A stretch of 64,000 bases of DNA. Origin: Litchfieldella xinjiangensis. GTDB taxonomy: Bacteria > Pseudomonadota > Gammaproteobacteria > Pseudomonadales > Halomonadaceae. The position numbers and the translations under genes are program-made. The notes beneath the pieces were generated by a model, which did not search any database, was not told the origin of the DNA, and saw nothing but the letters and a program-made list of their open reading frames with translations. Location of the stretch: NCBI RefSeq assembly GCF_000759345.1, contig NZ_JPZL01000003.1, positions 62,001-126,000 of the forward strand, in the 5' to 3' direction. Within the stretch, counting starts at the first letter, position 1; each line of letters begins with the position of its first letter. Positions 7,669 through 15,260 of this stretch are shown here, piece by piece.

Positions 7669-7803
7669 CGATCCTAGCGTTCCGTGACTGCTGTAATCAC
7701 GAACCTCCTGTTCGTGCTTCCCTGGCGTCGCCTGGCATCCTGCCAGCTTGTCCTGCGAGCGTTTCCCTGCTCGACGCGCCCACCGTGACAGCTCGCTCAG
7801 GGA
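7641..7803 (-). ncRNA. Putative CsrB/RsmX-Y-Z-type regulatory RNA (CsrA-sequestering)
   Basis: Read on the minus strand, about 130 bases carry seven GGA motifs (AGGGA twice, AGGA four times, ACGGA once). Three sit in hairpin loops: AGGAG closed by a 7-bp CACGAAC/GTTCGTG stem (7698-7716), AGGAT closed by CTGGC/GCCAG (7732-7746), and AGGGAAAC closed by CGAGC/GCTCG (7756-7773). The RNA ends in a 9-bp terminator stem with a GAGA loop and TTCTTT (7641-7668); one pair is a G-U wobble only on the minus strand. This is the architecture of RNAs that titrate CsrA/RsmA. The 5' end is approximate (a TTAATT box lies near 7809-7814), and I saw no GacA upstream site. Confidence 0.7.
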
Positions 7804-7958
7804 CACTAATTAACCCACGTTAAACTATCGAAAAAAAAGCGCATCCGCCGTAGCGAGTATCTGCTCTAGCGCATTGGCTTGCCACGCCATAACGCGAATG
7901 GAATCATGACCGCCCCGGGGCGCCGAGAAGGCGATCTTGCAAACAAGGAGTACGAAAT

Positions 7959-8513
7959 ATGTCGAAAGGAAGTCGTCCCATCGTTCGGGCCATGGCCGGC
8001 CTGCTCCTGCTTGGCACGTTCGGCGTCGTTCAGGCCGACGATAGAAAGGTCTTCGGTTGGGTGGAAAAGGCGACCATCGAGCCTTGGGGCGTCGAGGTCA
8101 AGGCCAAGCTCGATAGCGGGGCCTTGACCTCGTCGATGGATGCTCGCGATATCGAGCGCTTCGAAAAGGATGGTGAGGACTGGGTACGTTTTCGCCTCGA
8201 ACTCAAGGACGAGCAATCGGGCGAGGTGCTTTCCGAGACGCTCGAGAGGCCGATCAATCGCAACCTGAAGTTGCGCGGTGCAGGCGGTACGGCGCGCCGC
8301 CCAACCGTCGTCATGACCATTTGCCTGGGCGACACGCTCTATGAAGAAGATTTCAGCCTGCGCAACCGCAGCAATATGAATTATCCGGTACTGCTGGGCC
8401 GACGCACTATCTCGCACCTGGGCCTGCTGGACGTCAACGCAACGTTCGAACATTCGCCGGGATGCGACGAAGACTCCGAAAAGGTCGCCTACGAAGAGGA
8501 TCGCTACGAGTAG
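7959..8513 (+). CDS. Secreted retropepsin-like protein ('ATP-dependent zinc protease' family)
   Basis: The 184-residue protein has an N-terminal signal peptide (about residues 1-26, ending VVQADD) and the single aspartic-protease-type motif AKLDSGALTSSMDA with Asp52. RNRSNMNYPVLLGRRTI near residues 130-150 is typical of Pfam Zn_protease (COG4067). The family is annotated as ATP-dependent zinc protease, but the DSGA motif argues for a retropepsin fold, and biochemical support is thin. The C-terminal tail is acidic. An AAGGAG ribosome site precedes the ATG. The MscS gene follows after about 215 bp. Confidence 0.8.
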   Translation: MSKGSRPIVRAMAGLLLLGTFGVVQADDRKVFGWVEKATIEPWGVEVKAKLDSGALTSSMDARDIERFEKDGEDWVRFRLELKDEQSGEVLSETLERPINRNLKLRGAGGTARRPTVVMTICLGDTLYEEDFSLRNRSNMNYPVLLGRRTISHLGLLDVNATFEHSPGCDEDSEKVAYEEDRYE

Positions 8514-8729
8514 TCTGGAAACTCATGGCTTGGCCGTCAGGGTCACTCTTGGCTGATAAACCCACCGGGGTTCGCTATACTTGGCGGCTGGCACGCCCTT
8601 GTACAAGATACGTATAAAATTGGGTAATACATATTCCCATACGGGATGTGGCGGTACCTGACGAATGGGCTCACGGCAAGTAGTCTGCACGGGCCCGCCT
8701 CAAATACGCTCAATCATGGAGGTCGACGC

Positions 8730-11120
8730 GTGCATCTACTGCGCCCACTCTGCCTGCTGCTAAGCGGGGTGCTAATGGCACTGATGCTGATCAGCGCCCC
8801 CACCCTCGCCCAACAGGGGGCCGCGCCCAACGAGGAGCCGCCGGCCTATGCGACCCTTGCCGACCTGCTGGAGGACCCCGAGGCCCGGGATCGGCTAATC
8901 AGCGAGCTACGCGACCTGGCCGGCCAAAGCGATGCCGAAACTCCGCTCGGCGTGGATGGCGAAGTGCCCCCCGAAGCCATAGCCGCCCAAGCCCCTAGCG
9001 ACCAGACGGCTGAAGAGGTCAGTCTGCCCCGTCGCCTCGCCGAGGCAACCAGTAACATCGCAGGCGATGTCGGTAGCCAGTTCAATAGCATGGTCGAGGC
9101 ATTCGGTACGCTGGTCGGCGTAGGTGAGCCGGGCGAGGCATCCCGCTTCGACGTAGCGACCTTTTCCGAAGCCGCCATCAACCTGGCGCTGGTGATTGTC
9201 GCCACCTTTGCCCTGTTCCTGCTCTTCCGGCGACTGGCCAAGTCCGGGTTCACTCGCATCAGCCGATGGTCATTGATGAGCGAGGGTCTCACGCCAGTGT
9301 TTCGCCTGGTGATCGCCGTGGCGTTTGCAACAGTTATCGATGTCATTGTGGTGGCACTGGCCTACGTAGCCGGCAACATGATCGCTACCTTTGCCATCGG
9401 CGAATCAGGCGAACTCTCGACCCAGGCCTCACTGTTTCTCAATGCTTTCCTGATTATCGAGCTGCTCAAGGCTGGGCTACGCATGATGTTCGCTTCGCGG
9501 TACGAGGGCCTTCGCCTGCTCCCGATTACAGCAGGCGACGCCTCCTACTGGAACGGCTGGATTGCCCGCCTGATCGGCATGGTTGGCTACGGTCTACTGG
9601 TGCTGGTGCCACTGATCAACTACTACATCTCACCGACGCTCGGCCAAGGGGTGGGCACCCTGATCATGCTGGCGGCCTTCGTCTATGCCGTGGCCGTCGT
9701 GCTCAAGAATCGCCTCAAGATTCGTCATGCGCTGGAAGCCAAGGCCAACGCGTCGACCATGAGTGCCACGCGCCTGTCGCTGCGCCTGTTCGCCCGTGTC
9801 TGGCACTGGCTGGCGATCCTCTATTTCCTGATAGTGCTGATCGTGACGTTGGTCCGCCCCGAGGATGCCTTGCCCTTCGTGATGATCGCGACGCTCAAGA
9901 CGCTGGCGATCATCATTGCCGGACTACTGGTTTCCAGCCTGTTGACCCAGACCATCGGACGCCATATCCGGCTCTCGGACGATATGCGCCGCAAGCTACC
10001 CTTGCTCGAGCCCCGCCTGAACGCCTACGTGCCCAATGCATTGCGGGTATTGCGCGCAGTAATCCTGATCGTAGTGATCATGGCCATACTCAGTGCCTGG
10101 GGCGCCTTCGACATGTCCGGCTGGTACGCCTCCGAAGCAGGACGCAACCTCACCGGACGTGCCATCAGCGTGGCCGTGATCCTGATCGTCGCCATCGCCG
10201 TATGGCTGGGCCTGGCAAGCCTGATCGAGCATCGCCTCAATCCCGAGACCGGCAAGGGCGAGCCCGATGCCCGTACCAAGACCCTGCTCTCTCTGTTCCG
10301 CAACGCCCTGGCCATTACCATCATCACCCTGACGGTAATGATCGTTCTGTCAGAGATCGGCATCAATATCGGGCCATTGATCGCCGGTGCCGGGGTGCTG
10401 GGCCTGGCCATCGGTTTCGGCGCCCAGAAACTGGTTCAGGACATCATCACCGGCGTATTCATCCAGGTGGAAAACGCCATGAATACCGGCGATGTGGTGA
10501 CCGTAGGTGGAATCACCGGGACGGCGGAGCGTCTGAGCATCCGCTCGGTGGGCATTCGCGACCTGGCCGGGACCTACCACATCGTGCCGTTCTCGAGCGT
10601 GGATACCGTGTCCAATTACATGCGTGGCTTCGGTAATCATATCGGTGAATACGGCATCGCCTACCGCGAGAATATCGACCATGCCATCGAGCACCTGCAG
10701 GCCGCCTTCGACGAGCTCCAGGCGAGCGAAGAGCATAGCCACAAGATCCTGGCACCGCTTACCGTTGCCGGTGTCACTGCCCTGGCCGACAGCTCGGTGA
10801 ACATTCGCGTGGTAATCAAGACCACGCCAGGCGACCAGTGGGGTGTTGGCCGTGCCTACAACCGCCTGGTCAAGATGCACTTCGATGCAGCCGGTATCGA
10901 GATTCCGTTCCCGCATACCACGCTCTATTTTGGGGAAAACAAGGACGGTACGGCACCGCCCGCCCACCTGCGCCTGGCGGAGGAGCGTCCATCCTCTGTG
11001 GTCGCCTCGCAGGACGACGCCGCCCCCGAGACCGGAGCCAGCAGCCCTACGTCGGATGTGGGCGATACGTCCCACAACAAGCCTGACGAGGACGACATCA
11101 ACGATCCACAGGATCGTTGA
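8730..11120 (+). CDS. Large MscS-family mechanosensitive channel (YbiO-like)
   Basis: The pore helix and beta domain are plain: PLIAGAGVLGLAIGFGAQKL, then QDIITGVFIQVENAMNTGDVV. They are followed by the alpha/beta C-terminal domain and an acidic tail. Upstream come a signal peptide (ending PTLAQQ), a periplasmic segment of roughly 110 residues and about ten membrane helices. The protein has about 796 residues, far more than the 286 of E. coli MscS. I place the start at GTG 8730 because GGAGG lies 7 bp before it and it opens the signal peptide; an upstream in-frame ATG at 8646 has no such site. It probably releases solutes on hypo-osmotic shock. Confidence 0.9.
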   Translation: MHLLRPLCLLLSGVLMALMLISAPTLAQQGAAPNEEPPAYATLADLLEDPEARDRLISELRDLAGQSDAETPLGVDGEVPPEAIAAQAPSDQTAEEVSLPRRLAEATSNIAGDVGSQFNSMVEAFGTLVGVGEPGEASRFDVATFSEAAINLALVIVATFALFLLFRRLAKSGFTRISRWSLMSEGLTPVFRLVIAVAFATVIDVIVVALAYVAGNMIATFAIGESGELSTQASLFLNAFLIIELLKAGLRMMFASRYEGLRLLPITAGDASYWNGWIARLIGMVGYGLLVLVPLINYYISPTLGQGVGTLIMLAAFVYAVAVVLKNRLKIRHALEAKANASTMSATRLSLRLFARVWHWLAILYFLIVLIVTLVRPEDALPFVMIATLKTLAIIIAGLLVSSLLTQTIGRHIRLSDDMRRKLPLLEPRLNAYVPNALRVLRAVILIVVIMAILSAWGAFDMSGWYASEAGRNLTGRAISVAVILIVAIAVWLGLASLIEHRLNPETGKGEPDARTKTLLSLFRNALAITIITLTVMIVLSEIGINIGPLIAGAGVLGLAIGFGAQKLVQDIITGVFIQVENAMNTGDVVTVGGITGTAERLSIRSVGIRDLAGTYHIVPFSSVDTVSNYMRGFGNHIGEYGIAYRENIDHAIEHLQAAFDELQASEEHSHKILAPLTVAGVTALADSSVNIRVVIKTTPGDQWGVGRAYNRLVKMHFDAAGIEIPFPHTTLYFGENKDGTAPPAHLRLAEERPSSVVASQDDAAPETGASSPTSDVGDTSHNKPDEDDINDPQDR

Positions 11121-11154
11121 GCCCGACGTGTTCTAGACGGCACCGACAGCCCCA

Positions 11155-11186
11155 CGCCCCTCATCGCATACGGTGAGGGGCGTTTT
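11155..11186 (+). terminator. Rho-independent terminator after the MscS-family gene
   Basis: CGCCCCTCA (11155-11163) pairs with TGAGGGGCG (11174-11182) and is followed by TTTT. Confidence 0.85.
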
Positions 11187-11328
11187 CGTTTTGCGGGCCT
11201 ACATGAAAAATCACTTGTTATGCCTATACTTACCCAGCGAGGCTATGACGCAACGTCTGGCCGGCTTTGCCTGACGAGGCAGCGCGGCTAGGCCGCGTTC
11301 CACACTGTTCAAGGGAAGGGAACGAACA

Positions 11329-11730
11329 ATGGCAAGCAACCCCCAAGGTACTCCCTATGGTGCCTGGCTGCTGCTCGCGAGTTCGATCATTGCATGGATA
11401 CTCGCGGTAGTGGCCACATTCAACGAAGGCAATGGCATTGCCTATACCCCAGGTACCTATCTGGTACTTTTCTCCACGACGTTATTGGTGATTGGCGCGC
11501 TCCTGCTGAGCTTCGTACGCGGCATGGGACGAGGGCTGAGTGGCCTTCTGGTCTTTCTCATATTGCTCGACCTGCTGGGAACGGCCCTGGCTGCCTATCT
11601 CCTCGAGGCCAACGGGTTGCTCATCATGATGGGTGTCGGGCTGGTGGCTTGGTTGATTCATCTCGTGGCCGACCCCGCCAGCGGCAAGCATCACCGCACC
11701 ACTCAACGCAAGGAGGCTGCCACCTCATGA
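11329..11730 (+). CDS. Small membrane subunit of a PQQ dehydrogenase (SldB-like)
   Basis: The 133 residues contain four hydrophobic segments (about 11-30, 43-63, 69-90 and 94-113). The arrangement matches the N-terminal membrane domain of membrane-bound glucose dehydrogenase, and the separate SldB subunit that precedes SldA in Gluconobacter polyol dehydrogenase. Its stop overlaps the start of the PQQ dehydrogenase by 4 bp (ATGA). It probably anchors that enzyme and passes electrons to ubiquinone. The gene context is strong; the sequence similarity is inferred by topology and length. Confidence 0.65.
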   Translation: MASNPQGTPYGAWLLLASSIIAWILAVVATFNEGNGIAYTPGTYLVLFSTTLLVIGALLLSFVRGMGRGLSGLLVFLILLDLLGTALAAYLLEANGLLIMMGVGLVAWLIHLVADPASGKHHRTTQRKEAATS

Positions 11731-13877
11731 CTCGCCATCACATGACCATACTGACTGCCTCATTCGTTCTGGCGGGCCTGGTCGGCTATGCCCAGGCACA
11801 AGAGAACGGTTCTTCCGAGGAGGAGGGCGGTCAGCCGCAGGGCATAACCGAAACCCAGGATGAAAGCAGCGAGCAAGGCGCGAGCGACGACGAAGCACAA
11901 ACCGACGAAGAAGACGTTGCCAGTACCGAGGAGTCCTCGGTCACACCTACCGGCCCTGGCGGACGTGTCGACACCGGCCCCGCCGGCGAAGCTCCCAGTG
12001 GAGACGATCAAGCGTCTTTGCCTCGTCCAGGGCCCGATGCCTGGATGGAAACACCGGACAGCTGGGGTACCTTCAATGGCGACTTGCGTGCCCAGAAGTA
12101 CTCGCCTGCCGAGCAGATAACACCCGAAAATGTCAGCGAGCTCGAGCAGGTCTGGGAATACCACACCGGCGATGTCTCGGATGGCAGCGACAATATTCCC
12201 ATGTCGGTATGGTCGGCCACGCCACTGTTCATCAATGACACCCTCTACCTGGGTACGCCGTTCTACCGCATCATCGCGTTGGAACCAGGCAGCGGCGAGG
12301 AAAAGTGGACCTTCGATCCCGACGCCCGCCTCGAGGCGCTGACCCAGCCCAACATGAAGAATCGCGGCGTCGCCTACTGGCAGGCCGATGACCCCCAAGA
12401 GGGCGAGGCCTGCCAGAAGATGGTCTACATTGGCACCATGGACGCCAAGCTGTACGGGGTCGATGCCGATACCGGCGAGGCATGCGCCGACTTTGGCGAA
12501 GACGGCATGCTCGACGTCAACCAATGGAATACGGTCAATGACAAATGGCCACTGTCGCTATTGCAGCCGCCCACGGTCTATAACGATACGCTGTTCCTGG
12601 GCTGGGCCGGGAAGGATTGGACAGATGCCGCCGCGCCTCCGGGTACCGTTTTCGCCCTGGATGCCCGCACCGGCGAGCGCAAGTGGACGTTCCATGCGCT
12701 ACCCGAAGAGGTGATCGAGCGCACCGGTACGGCGAACGTATGGGCCTCGATGTCCCTGGATCCCGAGACCGGCCTGCTCTACATACCCATCAGTTCGCCG
12801 AGCCCCAACTACTATGGTGGCAACCGCACTGAAGAGATGCCCCTGGCCACCTCGGTCACGGCACTCAACACCGAAACCGGCGAAGTGGTCTGGAGCCGGC
12901 AACTCGTGCATCACGACATTTGGGATTACGATACCGTCGCGCCGCCCACGCTGGTGGATATTCAGCAGGATGGCGAGTCCGTGCCGGCACTGGTGCAGCC
13001 CTCGAAGCAAGGCTTCCTGTACGTACTCAACCGCGAGACCGGCGAGCCCATCTACCCTATCGAGGAGCGTGAGGTACCACGCTCGGATGTCGAGGGCGAA
13101 GAGGCCGCACCGACCCAACCGTTCGTGGATACTCCCGAGCCGGTCATCCCCGACGAATGGCCGGGCGTCTCCAAGCTTGCCGATATCGTGAGCTTCGGAG
13201 AATGCAGCCGCAAGGCCGAGGGGCTGCGCTACGAGGGCCTTTTCACACCGCCGAGCCTTGAAGGTACGATCGCCTACCCACCCACCACAGGTGGCTCGCA
13301 GTGGGGCGGTGGCGCCGTTGACCCGGAGAGCGGTGTCTTCGTCATCAACTCCAACAGCGTGGTGCAGATCTACCGTCTCATCCCGCGTGATGAGTTCGAA
13401 CAGCTCGAGCAATCCGGCGAGACAGGCGGCTACTACGCACAGGGGGATACCGATTACGGTTTTCATCTCGAGACGTTCTTGAACTGGGCCGGCATGCCCT
13501 GCTGGAAGCCACCCTACGGCACCATTGCCGCCTACGACCTGAATACCGGTGAGCGCCTGTGGAACGTGCCCTTCGGCCAGGTCCAGAAGCACGGCTTCTA
13601 TATGCCCGAGTCTTGGGGGTCGGTGACTATCGGCTCGCCGGTCATCACCCGCTCGGGACTGATCTTCATCGGCGCCTCGATGGATTCGCGCGTCCGGGCG
13701 CTCGACATGGAGAGCGGTGAAGTACTCTGGAAGCACCTTGTGGATGCACCTGCGGTCTCGATGCCTGCGGTTTACACCTACGAGGGCAAGCAATACGTGA
13801 CCTTTGCAGTGGGGGGCAACTCCATCCTTCTGCCCAAGGTCAGCGATCAGGTAGTGACATTCGCCCTGCCTGACTGA
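11727..13877 (+). CDS. PQQ-dependent dehydrogenase (glucose/polyol dehydrogenase family, SldA-like)
   Basis: The 716-residue periplasmic quinoprotein has a signal peptide (residues 1-25, ending GYAQAQ), a linker of about 75 residues rich in Glu, Asp, Ser and Gln, then an eight-bladed PQQ propeller. Blades show GTPFYRIIALEPGSGEEKW, the LVHHDIWDYDTVAPPTLVD signature of the glucose dehydrogenase group and GSQWGGGAVDPESGVFVINS. The start is the ATG at 11727, with AAGGAGG about 11 bp upstream. The enzyme oxidises a sugar or polyol in the periplasm and sends electrons to quinone through the upstream membrane subunit. The substrate is unknown, and no PQQ synthesis genes are in the window. Confidence 0.88.
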   Translation: MTRHHMTILTASFVLAGLVGYAQAQENGSSEEEGGQPQGITETQDESSEQGASDDEAQTDEEDVASTEESSVTPTGPGGRVDTGPAGEAPSGDDQASLPRPGPDAWMETPDSWGTFNGDLRAQKYSPAEQITPENVSELEQVWEYHTGDVSDGSDNIPMSVWSATPLFINDTLYLGTPFYRIIALEPGSGEEKWTFDPDARLEALTQPNMKNRGVAYWQADDPQEGEACQKMVYIGTMDAKLYGVDADTGEACADFGEDGMLDVNQWNTVNDKWPLSLLQPPTVYNDTLFLGWAGKDWTDAAAPPGTVFALDARTGERKWTFHALPEEVIERTGTANVWASMSLDPETGLLYIPISSPSPNYYGGNRTEEMPLATSVTALNTETGEVVWSRQLVHHDIWDYDTVAPPTLVDIQQDGESVPALVQPSKQGFLYVLNRETGEPIYPIEEREVPRSDVEGEEAAPTQPFVDTPEPVIPDEWPGVSKLADIVSFGECSRKAEGLRYEGLFTPPSLEGTIAYPPTTGGSQWGGGAVDPESGVFVINSNSVVQIYRLIPRDEFEQLEQSGETGGYYAQGDTDYGFHLETFLNWAGMPCWKPPYGTIAAYDLNTGERLWNVPFGQVQKHGFYMPESWGSVTIGSPVITRSGLIFIGASMDSRVRALDMESGEVLWKHLVDAPAVSMPAVYTYEGKQYVTFAVGGNSILLPKVSDQVVTFALPD

Positions 13878-13927
13878 TTGCAGCAGGCCGGGATACGCAT
13901 TACCGAAACCAGAGCGTCAATACGACA

Positions 13928-13957
13928 AGGGCCGCCCACCGGGCGGCCCTTTTCTTT
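13928..13957 (+). terminator. Rho-independent terminator of the PQQ dehydrogenase operon
   Basis: AGGGCCGCCC (13928-13937) pairs perfectly with GGGCGGCCCT (13941-13950), with a 3-base loop, then TTTCTTT. Confidence 0.9.
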
Positions 13958-13986
13958 GCGCCATGGCCTAGCATGGCCGACACCAT

Positions 13987-14011
13987 AAAAAAAGGGCGCC
14001 TTACGGCGCCC
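13987..14011 (-). terminator. Rho-independent terminator of the hem operon
   Basis: On the minus strand, GGGCGCC (14011-14005) pairs with GGCGCCC (14000-13994) around GTAA and is followed by seven T residues, 26 bp after the hemY stop. Confidence 0.9.
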
Positions 14012-14036
14012 AGGAGAGCAATGCGTCGGCCTTCGC

Positions 14037-15260
14037 TCAGCGATTGTTGTCGCTGGGCTGAGGTAGCGCCGGCAGGGAGCGATCGAGCAGCTCCACGCTC
14101 TGGCGATAGTAGAGTTGGCTCTTGTTGTGCTCGCCCAGGTTGGCATAAAGGCGAGCCAACTCGGCACACACCACGCCGCTGGGCCGCTGGCGTTGGCTGG
14201 CTTCGAAGTACTCCTGCGCCTTGCCCCAGTAGGCATTGCGCAGTGACAGCCGCCCCAGGGTCAGCAATAGATCAGGATCGTTGGGGCGTTCCTGAAGCCA
14301 CTTTTCGGCATAGACCAACTGCCGTGCAGCATCGACGTTGAGCAAGCCGTAGCGAAGCACCAGTCTCGCATCCCAGTGCTCCTTGAGCGAGTGACGTAGC
14401 AACCGCTCGGCGATACCTTCTTCGCCACCGCGCACCAGCGCCTCGGTGTAGAGCACTATCAGCTCGATATCGCCACGCAGGTGATCGGGCATATCGGCCC
14501 ACAGGTTACGCACCCGCTCGATATCGTTGGGATTGCGCGCTGCCTGGACGATCAGCTCGCGGTAGGCGCGCTGCTCCAGTTCCTGACGCTCCTCCTGCGA
14601 GATCAACTGCTGCTGCGCCAGTCGCGGCATCAAGCGCCGCAGCCCATCCCAATCATTGACGCTCAAGTAAGCCTGCTTGAGCAACTTGAGCACCTGGGGA
14701 TGGTTGGGCAATTGCCTGTCGAGCCGCGTCAGCGTCGCAATGGCTTCCTCGAACTGCTGACGGTCGAGCATCAATTGCGCCTGGACCATGCCCACGGCAC
14801 TATCGGCGCCTTCAGTACTCAAGTGGGCCCGCTTGAGCAGCGTATCTGCCTGCTCGTAACGCCCCTGATAATGAGCCGCGAGGGCTGCCGACAGGTAATT
14901 GACCAGCGGGGTGCTGGAGTCGTCGGCGGCCTTGACCAACGAGCGCTCGGCCCGCTTCCAGCGCCCCTCGGCCAGAGCGACCAGACCGCGCACCGTGCGG
15001 CGCATGGCGTTGCGATGACGCGTCCGGCTATTCCATACCTTGAGCCGGCTGACCGGATGGCGCAGACGCGTCAGCACGCGCAGGACGAAGTGCAGAATCA
15101 GAAAAGCGGCCAGCAGCAGGATCAGCCCGAACCAGAACGAGGTCTGGAAGGAAGTGTCGCCCACCCGTACCAGCCAATAGCCCGGCACCGAATGCATGAG
15201 CTGGCCAAACAGCGCGCCGATGGCCAGGCCAAAGACGATCAGCAGAATCAGCTTCCTCAT
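14037..15260 (-). CDS. hemY: HemY, TPR-containing inner-membrane protein of the hem cluster
   Basis: The 407 residues begin with two membrane helices (about 1-20 and 40-62) and continue with tetratricopeptide-type helices. LNYGLL-, LLTLGRLSLRNAYWGKAQEYFEAS- and ARLYANLGEHNKSQLYY-like repeats mark the C-terminal part, as in the proteobacterial HemY_N family. This is not the oxygen-dependent protoporphyrinogen oxidase also called HemY in Bacillus. Its exact role near the late haem pathway is not settled. The start overlaps the hemX stop by 4 bp, so translation is coupled, and it is the last gene before the operon terminator. Confidence 0.9.
   Translation of the reverse strand: MRKLILLIVFGLAIGALFGQLMHSVPGYWLVRVGDTSFQTSFWFGLILLLAAFLILHFVLRVLTRLRHPVSRLKVWNSRTRHRNAMRRTVRGLVALAEGRWKRAERSLVKAADDSSTPLVNYLSAALAAHYQGRYEQADTLLKRAHLSTEGADSAVGMVQAQLMLDRQQFEEAIATLTRLDRQLPNHPQVLKLLKQAYLSVNDWDGLRRLMPRLAQQQLISQEERQELEQRAYRELIVQAARNPNDIERVRNLWADMPDHLRGDIELIVLYTEALVRGGEEGIAERLLRHSLKEHWDARLVLRYGLLNVDAARQLVYAEKWLQERPNDPDLLLTLGRLSLRNAYWGKAQEYFEASQRQRPSGVVCAELARLYANLGEHNKSQLYYRQSVELLDRSLPALPQPSDNNR

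Noticed and set aside
7612-7806. 64-codon minus-strand ORF upstream of the 117-residue gene
   Set aside because: It runs straight through the GGA-loop hairpins and the terminator of the putative Rsm-type RNA, has no ribosome site and resembles no family.
8588-8606. Possible sigma-54 promoter (TGGCACG then TTGTA) before the MscS gene
   Set aside because: The spacing is one base short and the essential GC of the -12 element is GT.
11394-11726. Upstream extension of the PQQ dehydrogenase frame
   Set aside because: It lies out of frame inside the small membrane-subunit gene; the ATG at 11727 has a ribosome site and opens a signal peptide.
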